A DNA stretch of 43,119 bases from Bacteroidaceae bacterium (GTDB lineage: Bacteria; Bacteroidota; Bacteroidia; Bacteroidales; Bacteroidaceae), in assembly GCA_017642425.1 (NCBI GenBank), contig JAGCPB010000027.1, positions 1-43,119 on the forward strand. The letters are read 5' to 3'. A model generated the notes under the pieces. The model was not told the origin of the DNA, made no database searches, and was given only the letters and a program-made list of their open reading frames with translations. Made by a program: the position numbers and the translations under genes. This document shows positions 35,551-43,119 of this stretch, piece after piece. How positions within the stretch are numbered: the stretch's first letter is position 1; each line of letters opens with the position of its first letter.

Positions 35551-37107
35551 TTAGAGTGGAATGTTGCTGTGCTTCTTGAGCGGGTTGGTCAAACGCTTGG
35601 TCTGCAACTGCTCGAAGCCGCGAATGATGCGGGCGCGTGTGTAGCGCGGCTCAATAACATCGTCAATATAACCACGGTTGGCAGCCTGATAGGGCGAAGC
35701 GAACTTGTCCTTGTACTCGGCCTCCTTTTCGGCAATGAATTTCTTCTTCTCCTCGGGATCCTCGATAGCCTTGAGAGCCTTGGCCTCAAGTACGCCTACA
35801 GCACCGCTGGCGCCCATAACTGCTATCTCGGCATTGGGCCATGCGTAGCAAAGGTCGCCGCGCAGCTGTTTGCAGCTCATAACGATGTGTGAACCACCGT
35901 ATGACTTACGTACTGTAACGGTTACCTTAGGAACTGTGGCCTCACCGTAAGCGAACATCAACTTTGCGCCGTGATCTATGATACCGGCATACTCCTGACC
36001 TGTACCACACAGGAATCCGGGTACATCAACCAGGGTAAGGATCTGGATGTTGAATGCGTCGCAGAAACGTACAAAGCGGGCAGCCTTGCGTGAAGCGTCG
36101 CAGTCAAGCACGCCTGCCAGCCAGTTGGGCTGGTTTGCTATGATACCGGTTGAGCGGCCGTTGAAACGGGCAAAACCGCAGATAACGTTCTTGGCGTAAT
36201 CCTTGTGAACCTCCATGAAGTCACCGTCATCAACTATAGAGTAGATGATGTTCTTCATATCGTAAGGTTTGTTGGGATCATCGGGAACCATAGAGTTCAG
36301 GGCATCCTCCAGACGTGCGGGATCATCGGTGCAAGGCTTAACGGGAGCCTCCTCCATGTTGTTCTGCGGGATGAAGCTGATAAGACGGCGAACCTCCTTA
36401 ACGGCCTCCTCCTCAGTTGCAGCTACAAAGTGTGTAACACCTGACTTGGTGGCGTGAACGCGGGCACCGCCCAGCTGCTCAACGGTAACGTCCTCACCGG
36501 TAACGCTCTTTACAACCTTAGGTCCGGTAATGAACATGTATGAGTTCTGCTCGGTCATCATGATGAAGTCAGTCAGGGCAGGGCTGTAAACAGCACCACC
36601 GGCGCAGGGGCCGAAAATGACTGAAATCTGGGGAACAACGCCCGATGCCTGGATGTTACGCTCAAAAATCTCGGCGTAACCGGCCAGAGCGCATGCGCCC
36701 TCCTGGATACGTGCACCGCCTGAATCGTTCAGACCTATGATGGGAGCACCCATCTTCATAGCCATATCCATGACCTTGCATATCTTCTGTGCCATAGTCT
36801 CTGACAGAGAACCGCCTATGACTGTGGCATCCTGTGCAAATACAAATACAAGTCGGCCATCGATGGTACCTGAACCTACGGCAACGCCGTCACCCAGGAA
36901 TACCTTCTTGTCCATACCGAAGTCATTGCAACGGTGTGTCAGGAACATATCGACCTCCTCAAATGATCCCTCGTCAAGAAGCATGTTGATACGCTCGCGG
37001 GCAGTGAAGCTGCCTTTTGCGTGATGCTTCTCAATAGCAGCTGCGCCACCGCCGGCCATTGCCTGGGCGCGCTTGTCTACCAGCTTCTGAAGCTTGCTGT
37101 TATCCAT
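35551..37107 (-). CDS. mmdA: methylmalonyl-CoA decarboxylase carboxyltransferase subunit
   Basis: A 518-residue carboxyltransferase of the acyl-CoA carboxylase beta family. It has the N- and C-terminal crotonase-like halves, with GGARIQEG (about residues 129-136), FGPCAGGAVYSPA (oxyanion hole) in the first and GGSHIVMSCKQLRGD and PNAEIAVMGASGAVG in the second. It moves CO2 from methylmalonyl-CoA to carrier biotin. The size and the neighbouring epimerase, biotin, gamma and beta genes favour methylmalonyl-CoA decarboxylase over propionyl-CoA carboxylase, though the reverse reaction is chemically possible. Confidence 0.92.
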   Translation of the reverse strand: MDNSKLQKLVDKRAQAMAGGGAAAIEKHHAKGSFTARERINMLLDEGSFEEVDMFLTHRCNDFGMDKKVFLGDGVAVGSGTIDGRLVFVFAQDATVIGGSLSETMAQKICKVMDMAMKMGAPIIGLNDSGGARIQEGACALAGYAEIFERNIQASGVVPQISVIFGPCAGGAVYSPALTDFIMMTEQNSYMFITGPKVVKSVTGEDVTVEQLGGARVHATKSGVTHFVAATEEEAVKEVRRLISFIPQNNMEEAPVKPCTDDPARLEDALNSMVPDDPNKPYDMKNIIYSIVDDGDFMEVHKDYAKNVICGFARFNGRSTGIIANQPNWLAGVLDCDASRKAARFVRFCDAFNIQILTLVDVPGFLCGTGQEYAGIIDHGAKLMFAYGEATVPKVTVTVRKSYGGSHIVMSCKQLRGDLCYAWPNAEIAVMGASGAVGVLEAKALKAIEDPEEKKKFIAEKEAEYKDKFASPYQAANRGYIDDVIEPRYTRARIIRGFEQLQTKRLTNPLKKHSNIPL

Positions 37108-37118
37108 TTTCTATACAC

Positions 37119-37532
37119 TTATTTGGGTTGTTCACAAAGTTCTGTCAGCACACCGCATGTGTTCTTGGGGTGCAGGAATCCTATCATCAGGTTCTCGGCT
37201 CCCTTGCGGGGCTGCATGTCGATAAGACGGATACCGGCTGCCTCGGCCTCCTTAAGGGCTTCAGCAACATTCTCTACATTGAAAGCAACGTGGTGAATAC
37301 CACCCTTGCCGCCGTTCTTCTCAATGAACTTGGCGATTGTTGACTCGGGGCATGTGGGCTCCAGAAGTTCAATCTTAACCTCGCCAACCTTGAAGAAAGC
37401 GGTCTTTACCTTCTGGTCTGCAACCTCCTCAATGTTGTAGCACTTGCTGCCTGTCAAAAACTCAAAGAACGGCATTGTCTCCTCCAGTGAGGTAACGGCT
37501 ATGCCGAGATGCTCAATGTGTGTGGGTTTCAT
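37119..37532 (-). CDS. mce: methylmalonyl-CoA epimerase
   Basis: A 137-residue VOC-fold enzyme that interconverts the R and S forms of methylmalonyl-CoA. Two beta-alpha-beta modules carry the metal ligands: His8 (THIEHLGIAV, residues 4-13), Glu57 (KIELLEP), His81 (GGIHHVAFNV) and the Glu near the C-terminus (GVLTELCEQ). It supplies the stereoisomer used by the decarboxylase, linking the mutase reaction to propionyl-CoA. It is the first gene of the operon, 11 bases ahead of the carboxyltransferase gene. Confidence 0.93.
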   Translation of the reverse strand: MKPTHIEHLGIAVTSLEETMPFFEFLTGSKCYNIEEVADQKVKTAFFKVGEVKIELLEPTCPESTIAKFIEKNGGKGGIHHVAFNVENVAEALKEAEAAGIRLIDMQPRKGAENLMIGFLHPKNTCGVLTELCEQPK

Positions 37533-37584
37533 AATTGTTTTTGTAATTATTGTTAGTTACTTGTTTGAAGACACGAGTCTATAA

Positions 37585-37601
37585 CCCATATTTTTTATGG
37601 G
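37585..37601 (-). other. short hairpin at the mce transcript start
   Basis: CCCATA-TTTTT-TATGGG lies at the predicted 5' end of the propionate operon transcript. It may protect the RNA end or be an operator; the sequence alone does not tell. Confidence 0.35.
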
Positions 37602-37605
37602 CACG

Positions 37606-37637
37606 CAAATTTACTAAATATACCTTGTAATAAAAAG
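37606..37637 (-). promoter_or_regulatory. promoter of the propionate operon
   Basis: The minus strand reads TAAATTTG (37606-37613), an exact -7 match, with a T-run about 20 bases upstream as -33. The start would be near 37599, leaving a leader of about 67 bases. Confidence 0.55.
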
Positions 37638-37676
37638 AAGAAATGAATCTAATTTGTCAACACAAATCAGGTAAAA

Positions 37677-38045
37677 CTATTTGAGGAATGCAAAGAAAAC
37701 CGCGATTACCAGAAATACAAAGGAAACCAGGTGATTCCAGTGCAGAGACTGTGTCTTGAAACAGAACGCCAGGATAAGTGAGAACACTATCAGTGATATA
37801 CACTCCTGGATAACCTTGAGCTGGACAAGGTTGAACGGACCGCCGTTGATATCGGAACCTATTCGGTTGGCGGGAATCATAACGCAATACTCAAAGAACG
37901 CTACGCCCCATGAGGCCAGTATAATGACAAACAGAGGCCAGTCAGTGCTGACTTTCATCTCCTGAAGCTTGAGGTTGCCATACCATGCAAATGTCATCAG
38001 GACATTTGAAATCACCAGAAGCAGTATCGTCCAAACAGCTTTCAT
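37677..38045 (-). CDS. DUF486 small membrane protein
   Basis: A 122-residue DMT-superfamily-like membrane protein of the DUF486 type. Four hydrophobic segments lie at about residues 3-20, 32-50, 74-95 and 100-121. The conserved SWGVAFFEYCVMIPANRIG segment links the second and third. The function is unknown. The frame opens 13 codons earlier, but the -7 box TACTTTTG (minus strand, 38073-38080) lies inside that extension, so the ATG at 38045 is the true start. Confidence 0.83.
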   Translation of the reverse strand: MKAVWTILLLVISNVLMTFAWYGNLKLQEMKVSTDWPLFVIILASWGVAFFEYCVMIPANRIGSDINGGPFNLVQLKVIQECISLIVFSLILAFCFKTQSLHWNHLVSFVFLVIAVFFAFLK

Positions 38046-38072
38046 ATTATAGTAGTATTTCCGTTTCGGCCG

Positions 38073-38080
38073 CAAAAGTA
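38073..38080 (-). promoter_or_regulatory. -7 box of the DUF486 gene
   Basis: The minus strand reads TACTTTTG, exact TAnnTTTG. It lies in the 91-base divergent gap and leaves a leader of about 20 bases before the ATG at 38045. Confidence 0.55.
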
Positions 38081-38123
38081 GCAAATAGATAATCTCAGTA
38101 TATTATATAGACTGATTTTTATT

Positions 38124-38131
38124 TATCTTTG
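38124..38131 (+). promoter_or_regulatory. -7 box six bases before an ATG
   Basis: TATCTTTG is an exact -7 match and ends five bases before the ATG at 38137. Transcription would start almost at the start codon, implying a leaderless mRNA. No good -33 element is visible. Confidence 0.5.
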
Positions 38132-38136
38132 GCCTT

Positions 38137-39573
38137 ATGAAACACATCAGACTGACCATATTGTCACTGCTTATTAGTCTGGGAGTATCGTCACAGACAC
38201 TCCAGCAGGGACGCACATACTTCTCGGAGGGAAACTATGAGAAAGCCAAGCCGATAATGCTCAAATACCTTAAGCAACAGCCCGACAATGCCAGCCGCAA
38301 CTACTGGTACGGGGTTTGCTGCATGGAAACCGGCGAACAGGAAAAAGCCATCCCTTATCTGGAGAAGGCTGCTGCAAAGAAGATATTCAAGGCATACCAG
38401 GTTCTAGGAGAATACTACCTGAGTAAGGAAAACTACCAGCCCGCCATAACCAACATTGAAGAGTTCGTCAAGGGTATCAAGACCGATAAGGAGCTGCATG
38501 ACCCCGTTGTAGAGGAACGTTACACCACTATGGCCGACAGCCTCAAGATGCTTTTCCGAATGCTCCGCAATGCCAACCGCGTCTGTTTCATTGACAGTAT
38601 CCTGATCAGCAAGGATCAACTGTTTGACAGTTATATTTTGGGAGAGTCAACCGGTTCATTCTATCCCGCAGACGCGTTCTTTGATGACAGCAGCGAAGGT
38701 GAGGTTTTCCTGCCTGAGATGGAACAGAGCATTCTGTACAGCCGCAGGAACGACGCTGGACAGTTCCGCCTGTTCTCCAAATTCAAAAGTTTTGACAAAT
38801 GGACCGATGAGACTCCCATAAACGGACTTGACACTGACGGAGACCTTCGCTATCCGTTTCTTCTCAATGACGGAATCACCATTTACTATGCCGCTACAGG
38901 CAGTGAGTCTTTGGGAGGTCTGGACATATTCGTATCACGATACAACACTGCGACAGGGCGCTACCTTAAACCCGAAAACATAGGTATGCCCTTCAACTCT
39001 GTGGCCAATGACTACCTCTATGTAATTGATGAGGCCAATAATCTGGGATGGTTTGCAACTGACCGCAACCAGCCTCAGGATACGGTCTGCATTTACATTT
39101 TCATTCCTTCGGAACCATTCCCCAAATACAATTACGAGAACGGTGATACAATAGCCATACATCAGGCTGCCCGGTTAACCTCAATTGCCAACACCCAGTC
39201 TGACCTGAACGCAGTCCGTACTGCACGCCAACGCCTCACCCTGCTCCGTTATGAACTGACAGAAAAGGCGCAGAAAGGTTCATTTACCTACATAATTGAT
39301 GACCTTACCACCTATCACGAACTGAGCGACTTTAACAGCAAGGATGCCGCTAACATGTTCCAGCAATGGACGGAACTGAAGCGTCAGTATGAGACCGATC
39401 TGGCAAAACTGGAAAAACAGCGAGATGACTATGCAGACGCATCACGTCAGGAGAAGGAACGTATGGCCGCACAACTGCTTGAGTTTGAGGACAAGGTGCT
39501 CAAAGCAGAGCAGCAGGTCAACAAGATGGAGAACGACATACGCACCACTGAAATCAACTATTTAAACCGATAA
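38137..39573 (+). CDS. exported TPR/beta-propeller/coiled-coil protein
   Basis: A 478-residue exported protein: signal peptide (1-19), about four tetratricopeptide repeats (about 20-150), a beta-propeller-like part (about 170-330) with PD40/WD40-type phrases (GITIYYAATGSESLGGLDIFV), and a C-terminal coiled coil (about 400-478). The layout resembles TPR-PD40 proteins of the Bacteroidetes cell envelope, some of which belong to gliding/type IX secretion machinery, but it lacks an OmpA domain, so no specific role is given. It is followed five bases later by the phosphorylase gene. Confidence 0.78.
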   Translation: MKHIRLTILSLLISLGVSSQTLQQGRTYFSEGNYEKAKPIMLKYLKQQPDNASRNYWYGVCCMETGEQEKAIPYLEKAAAKKIFKAYQVLGEYYLSKENYQPAITNIEEFVKGIKTDKELHDPVVEERYTTMADSLKMLFRMLRNANRVCFIDSILISKDQLFDSYILGESTGSFYPADAFFDDSSEGEVFLPEMEQSILYSRRNDAGQFRLFSKFKSFDKWTDETPINGLDTDGDLRYPFLLNDGITIYYAATGSESLGGLDIFVSRYNTATGRYLKPENIGMPFNSVANDYLYVIDEANNLGWFATDRNQPQDTVCIYIFIPSEPFPKYNYENGDTIAIHQAARLTSIANTQSDLNAVRTARQRLTLLRYELTEKAQKGSFTYIIDDLTTYHELSDFNSKDAANMFQQWTELKRQYETDLAKLEKQRDDYADASRQEKERMAAQLLEFEDKVLKAEQQVNKMENDIRTTEINYLNR

Positions 39574-39578
39574 GCCCT

Positions 39579-40457
39579 ATGAGTACCTATTTTGCACCAT
39601 CAGAACTTATCATAAACGATGACGGATCATGTTTTCACCTGCACCTTAAGCCGGAACAACTGGCCGACAAGGTCATACTGGTAGGTGATCCCGGACGTGT
39701 GGATACCATAGCCGCCATGATGGACAGTGTGGAGTGCACTGTAAGCAACCGCGAATTCCGCACCGCTACCGGTATGTACAAAGGAAAAAGAATTACAGTT
39801 CAGGCCACCGGAATAGGTTGCGACAACATTGATATTGTCATGAATGAGCTGGACACTATGGCCAACATAGACTATGCCACCCGCACAGAAAAGCCGCAGC
39901 ACCGCACACTTGACATAGTACGCATAGGCACCTGCGGAGGCTTGCAGCCCTACACCCCGCTGGGCACTTACCTGTGCTCGGTCAAGAGCATCGGATTTGA
40001 CGGACTGTTGAATTTCTATGCCGGACGTGATGAGGTTTGTGACCTGGAGTTTGAGCGTGCATTCGTGGCCCATATGGAGTGGTCCACCAAGAAAGGCGCC
40101 CCTTACGTGGCTAACGCCAATCAGGAGCTGCTGCAGCGTATTATGGCCGGCGATGAAAAGATGGTTCCGGGTGTGACCATAGCCTGCAACGGGTTCTACG
40201 GCCCGCAGGGACGTGTGCTGCGCGCACAGCTGTCCGACCCAAGGCAGAATGAGAAAGTTGAGAGCTTTGAATACAAGGGTTACCGCATCACTAACTTTGA
40301 GATGGAGAGCTCGGCAGTAGCCGGACTGGCCGCCATCCTGGGGCATCGTGCCATGACGGTCTGCATGGTCATAGCCAACCGCTACGCCAAAGAGATGAAC
40401 ACAGACTACAAGCCTCTGATGAAGGAACTGATAATTCGTATCCTAGACCGCATCTGA
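39579..40457 (+). CDS. nucleoside phosphorylase (uridine phosphorylase-like)
   Basis: A 292-residue PNP/UDP family enzyme. The phosphate-binding GDPGRVDT (about residues 35-42), the IVRIGTCGGLQP motif (about 112-123) and the FEMESSAVAGLA motif with the ribose-contacting Met-Glu pair are all present. It splits nucleosides with phosphate to base and ribose-1-phosphate, most likely uridine, though base specificity cannot be read. It lies between the TPR gene and mnmE with five- and seven-base gaps. Confidence 0.87.
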   Translation: MSTYFAPSELIINDDGSCFHLHLKPEQLADKVILVGDPGRVDTIAAMMDSVECTVSNREFRTATGMYKGKRITVQATGIGCDNIDIVMNELDTMANIDYATRTEKPQHRTLDIVRIGTCGGLQPYTPLGTYLCSVKSIGFDGLLNFYAGRDEVCDLEFERAFVAHMEWSTKKGAPYVANANQELLQRIMAGDEKMVPGVTIACNGFYGPQGRVLRAQLSDPRQNEKVESFEYKGYRITNFEMESSAVAGLAAILGHRAMTVCMVIANRYAKEMNTDYKPLMKELIIRILDRI

Positions 40458-40464
40458 TTTTACA

Positions 40465-41826
40465 GTGACAGAGATTGACGATACCATCTGTGCAGTAGCC
40501 ACCCGCCCTGGCGGTGCGCTGGGAGTGATCCGCGTATCAGGTCCCGATGCAATACGCCTGACCGACAGCATATTCCGCTCTGCATCAAAACATCCGCTTG
40601 CAAGCGCCCGGCCCTATTCTCTCTGCTACGGGCAGATAGTTGACGCCGATGGCTCCGCCGTCGATGATGTGCTTGTGAGCGTGTTCCGTGCCCCCCACTC
40701 CTTTACCGGACAGGACAGCACCGAGATATCATGTCACGGATCCACATACATACTGCAGAAAGTCTGCCAGTTGCTCATAGACGCAGGATGCCGTCAGGCA
40801 GAGCCGGGCGAATACACCCAGCGCGCATTCCTTAACGGCAAGATGGACCTTAGCCAGGCCGAGGCTGTGGCCGACCTTATTGCATCCACATCGGCCGCAT
40901 CACACCGTCTGGCCATGAACCAGATGAAGGGCGGATTCAGCCGTGAGCTGCGCTCCCTGCGTGACCAGCTGCTGCAATTCACATCACTCATAGAGCTGGA
41001 ACTTGATTTCAGCGAGGAGGATGTGGAGTTTGCCGACCGCTCACAGCTGGAGCAACTGGCCGCTCAGATAGATGATATCATAACCCGTCTGGCCCAATCG
41101 TTCAGCACAGGCGATGCCATAAGAAACGGAGTGCCCGTAGCAATCATCGGCCAGACCAACACCGGCAAGAGCACCCTCCTGAACCAGCTGCTGCACGATG
41201 ACCGTGCTCTGGTAAGCGACATCCAGGGCACCACCCGCGACAGCATCGAGGACACCACCACCATAGGCGGCGTGCTGTTCCGCTTTATAGATACCGCCGG
41301 CATACGCCAGACCACCGATACCGTAGAGTCCATGGGTATAGAGCGCTCCTACCGCAAGGCCCGTGAGGCAAGCATCATTCTCTGGATGACCGATGAGGCC
41401 CACCCAGCGGATGCAGAGACAGAGAAAACCATAGGCGAGCTTTCAGAAGGAAAGCATCTGATAAAGGTCCACAACAAATGCGATGATGCCTATGCCCTGC
41501 CCCAGCCCACAGATACGGACGTGTGGATATCGGCCAAATACGGATATGGACTTGAGCAGTTGAATAACCTTCTGGTCAAGGCCGCCGCTATCCCGGAAAT
41601 CAGTGAGCAGGATGTGATTGTAACCAACATGCGTCACTACGAATCCTTAATCAAAGCCCAGGAGTGCATCCGCCGCGTCCGCCAGGGCCTCCGTGACCGC
41701 ATATCGGGCGATTTCCTGAGTCAGGACATCCGCCAGTGCATCCACCACCTCTCCACCATCACCGGCGACATCACCACCGACCAGATCCTTGGCAACATCT
41801 TCCGGCACTTCTGCATCGGAAAGTAG
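40465..41826 (+). CDS. mnmE: tRNA uridine-5-carboxymethylaminomethyl synthase GTPase MnmE
   Basis: A 453-residue full-length MnmE starting with GTG. The N-terminal tetrahydrofolate-binding domain (1-120) is followed by helical parts around an inserted GTPase domain (about 220-375), with G1 GQTNTGKS, G2 TTRDSIED, G3 DTAGI and G4 NKCD. The C-terminus ends in FCIGK, with the functional Cys. With MnmG it modifies the wobble uridine of several tRNAs. The final 18 bases are the site used by SGI1-type islands elsewhere, and an integrase gene begins just after the stop. GTG start is seven bases after the previous stop. Confidence 0.96.
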   Translation: MTEIDDTICAVATRPGGALGVIRVSGPDAIRLTDSIFRSASKHPLASARPYSLCYGQIVDADGSAVDDVLVSVFRAPHSFTGQDSTEISCHGSTYILQKVCQLLIDAGCRQAEPGEYTQRAFLNGKMDLSQAEAVADLIASTSAASHRLAMNQMKGGFSRELRSLRDQLLQFTSLIELELDFSEEDVEFADRSQLEQLAAQIDDIITRLAQSFSTGDAIRNGVPVAIIGQTNTGKSTLLNQLLHDDRALVSDIQGTTRDSIEDTTTIGGVLFRFIDTAGIRQTTDTVESMGIERSYRKAREASIILWMTDEAHPADAETEKTIGELSEGKHLIKVHNKCDDAYALPQPTDTDVWISAKYGYGLEQLNNLLVKAAAIPEISEQDVIVTNMRHYESLIKAQECIRRVRQGLRDRISGDFLSQDIRQCIHHLSTITGDITTDQILGNIFRHFCIGK

Positions 41827-41845
41827 ATTCTGCGTGGGACAATGC
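41809..41845 (+). other. att-like imperfect direct repeat at the mnmE end
   Basis: The last 18 bases of mnmE (41809-41826, TTCTGCATCGGAAAGTAG) resemble the next stretch (41828-41845, TTCTGCGTGGGACAATGC) at 12 of 18 positions. The first copy corresponds to the known SGI1-type attachment core at the mnmE 3' end. The second lies in the integrase frame and could be chance. Confidence 0.4.
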
Positions 41846-42577
41846 AAGTTCAGGGACATCAATGCGAGCCTATGCGAACGGTTCAGGCTTTACCTGCTTC
41901 GTGCCAAGGGACTGCAGCACACTAAGAACAAGCTATCCCGGAACTCTGCAAGTGCTTATTTCAATGCATTCCTTAGCATTGTCCATTTTGCCTATAGGGA
42001 CAATATTCTTTCTGAAGACTACACCACATGCGTAGAAAAGATAAAATGGAACCATGACATTCCAAAGGAATACTTATCAAGTGCGGAAATCAAGCAGTTG
42101 GCAAGTACACCATATGATGACAATCCAGATGTGTACAGGGCTAGTATGTTTTCCATCTATACTGGATTAAGAAGGAGTGACATTCTTGCACTCAGATGGG
42201 AGAACGTACATCATGACCGTGGAAGAAAAGCGTATATCAGGTTCCGTATCAAGAAAACGGGCACTTTGATTCAATTGCCCTTGTCTCTTCCAGCCATCAG
42301 AGTGTTAGGTGAATCGAAATCTGAAGGTAAGCTATTCCCCATGATTACGGAAAGTATTCTTGCAACTCATGTTGATCGATGGATCAGCAAGGCAAGAATC
42401 CGCAAGCATATCACCTTCCATTGCTTCCGGCACACTTTCGCCATGCAGTTGTTGAACAAAGGGGTTGACATTTACACCATTGCTGCACTCCTCGGACATA
42501 AGCAAGTGTCAAGCACACAGAACTACGCCAAGATGTCTTCGAAGAAAATGATTGAAGCTATTATAAAAATGGAATAA
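41827..42577 (+). pseudogene. tyrosine recombinase lacking its N-terminus
   Basis: The open frame from here encodes about 250 residues of a Bacteroidetes phage-integrase-like recombinase. The core-binding SAM-like domain (FRDINASLCERFRLYLL on) and the whole catalytic domain are present, with Arg in TGLRRSDIL, the HCFRHTF box, LGH and the Tyr of NYAK. The roughly 100-residue arm-binding start is missing. The frame runs back into mnmE with an ATG at 41789, which is in the mnmE coding sequence and unlikely to be natural. Full-length relatives have about 400 residues. It abuts the mnmE stop codon, so it looks cut by an integration or deletion event. Confidence 0.75.
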
Positions 42578-42694
42578 AACTATCCTGAATGGTATAGATT
42601 GAGTCATAATTAGAGCGAATTGCCTAATACTATAATACAGGAAACAAGCATTCAACAGATGACTGTCAAAACATTCAAAAATCTATTCCAAATG

Positions 42695-42737
42695 AAAGGG
42701 CATTCAACTACAATGAAAATAGCAGGATGCCTTTTTT
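42695..42737 (+). terminator. possible terminator after the recombinase remnant
   Basis: AAAGGGCATTC and GGATGCCTTTTTT can pair with one bulged G and one wobble, loop about 19 bases, then a T-run. The long loop makes it weaker than the other terminators here. Confidence 0.4.
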
Positions 42738-42803
42738 GATACAAAAAAAAAAAACATAACCACTGTTTATGCAACGATATAATACTATTTTTTATATTTT
42801 ATC

Positions 42804-42834
42804 TTTGCATTTACAATTTTTATTTATATCTTTG
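42804..42834 (+). promoter_or_regulatory. promoter of the HipB-like gene
   Basis: TTTG (42804-42807)-N19-TATCTTTG (42827-42834) is a full consensus match. The TTTG is itself the end of another exact -7 box, TATCTTTG at 42800-42807, so two start sites 27 bases apart are possible. The main start would be near 42841. Confidence 0.7.
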
Positions 42835-42862
42835 CAACCGAAATACATAAGACTTTGATAAT

Positions 42863-43119
42863 ATGTGGACAGAACTTAGTGATACAGCCATATTGAACAA
42901 GCTTGGGACGAGGCTAAAAGCTTCTCGTATATCAAGTGGTCTTAAACAGCAGGAACTGGCTGCGGAGTCAGGCGTTGGAGTAAGTACCATCGCCAAGATA
43001 GAAAGCGGGCAGTCTGTTTCGCTCTCATTACTAATCAGTGTCATGAGAACGCTTGGATTGCTTGAAAACCTAGACTTGCTTGTGCCAGAGCAGAAGCCAT
43101 CGCCAATGGAACTGTTGAA
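42863..43119 (+). CDS. HipB-like antitoxin/XRE regulator, cut by window end
   Basis: The first 85 codons of a helix-turn-helix protein. It starts MWTELSDTAILNKLGTRLKA, then has the HTH (about residues 24-60) with LKQQELAAESGVGVSTIAKIESG. The MWTELSD start and the LLENLDLLVPE phrase are typical of Bacteroidetes HipB-like antitoxins, which pair with a HipA kinase toxin encoded next. No stop codon is reached before the window ends, so length and partner cannot be seen. HipB represses its own promoter, and the tandem boxes upstream would be its target. Confidence 0.78.
   Translation, partial: MWTELSDTAILNKLGTRLKASRISSGLKQQELAAESGVGVSTIAKIESGQSVSLSLLISVMRTLGLLENLDLLVPEQKPSPMELL

Larger units (their letters stand above)
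42578..42862. other. AT-rich intergenic stretch
   Basis: About 285 bases between the recombinase remnant and the antitoxin gene. It holds a weak hairpin (42695-42737) and tandem promoter boxes (42800-42834). No further gene is visible, and no second copy of the mnmE end was spotted by eye. Confidence 0.5.

Noticed and set aside
39627-40346. 239-codon open frame antisense to the nucleoside phosphorylase gene
   Set aside because: It lies wholly inside a gene with clear family motifs, has no promoter or recognisable domain, and reflects codon bias of the real gene.
42660-42720. short repeats of CATTCAA as a possible CRISPR or iteron array
   Set aside because: Only two or three unevenly spaced short matches in AT-rich DNA; no regular repeat-spacer pattern.
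1-43119. tRNA, rRNA, riboswitch or CRISPR loci
   Set aside because: No cloverleaf-like or other conserved RNA signature was recognised in any gap by eye; a covariance-model scan was not possible here.

Overview
The window reads as chromosome from an anaerobic Bacteroidales bacterium (Bacteroides/Prevotella-like). Supporting signs are the succinate-to-propionate genes with a sodium-pumping decarboxylase, a carboxypeptidase-regulatory/TonB receptor, a SusD-type module, a DUF4270 lipoprotein, the three-gene Bacteroidales glycogen cluster, and promoters of the TTTG-N19-21-TAnnTTTG type instead of sigma70 boxes. Genes are dense and convergent pairs often share a hairpin terminator. No rRNA, tRNA or CRISPR array was found, and no gene-free stretch exceeds 300 bases.

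Layout. 1-1.8 kb: a HerA/DUF853-type ATPase. 1.9-8.1 kb (minus): a VOC-fold protein, then a tight cluster of five heterodisulfide-reductase-like genes (two HdrC-like ferredoxins, a membrane HdrE/HdrD-like fusion, HdrB-like, short HdrA-like), probably an iron-sulfur/flavin complex exchanging electrons with the quinone pool. 8.2-9.3 kb: tatA-tatC. 9.3-14.6 kb (minus): a small secreted protein translationally coupled to a 1587-residue secreted protein in which three repeat-domain/Ig-like pairs precede a SusD fold; this is the strangest gene here. 14.7-19.8 kb (minus): nitroreductase, DUF2520 protein, KdsC-like phosphatase, Maf, and a tandem GH43-CBM6-GH43-CBM6 enzyme. 19.9-22.3 kb: TonB-dependent receptor. 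22.3-24.7 kb (minus): a fused NfnA-NfnB/SudBA-like oxidoreductase.

24.8-29.4 kb: glycogen operon (GH133 debranching enzyme, GT4 synthase-like enzyme, GH57). 29.4-31.7 kb (minus): a one-domain GT5-type starch synthase fragment and a DUF4270 lipoprotein. 31.8-33.0 kb: panC-panD. 33.1-37.5 kb (minus): methylmalonyl-CoA epimerase and the subunits of a Na+-pumping decarboxylase, whose biotin carrier has two biotinyl domains. 37.7-38.0 kb: DUF486 membrane protein. 38.1-41.8 kb: TPR/beta-propeller protein, nucleoside phosphorylase and mnmE.

At the mnmE stop codon the sequence changes abruptly to a tyrosine recombinase lacking its N-terminus, then AT-rich DNA and the start of a HipB-like antitoxin that runs off the window. 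This looks like the edge of an integrated island at the mnmE 3' end, a known attachment site for SGI1-type elements in other bacteria. Metabolically the window combines propionate formation with Na+ export, a candidate bifurcating NADPH/ferredoxin enzyme, an Hdr-type complex, glycogen turnover and plant-glycan hydrolysis. All assignments are from reading the sequence; no database search was run.
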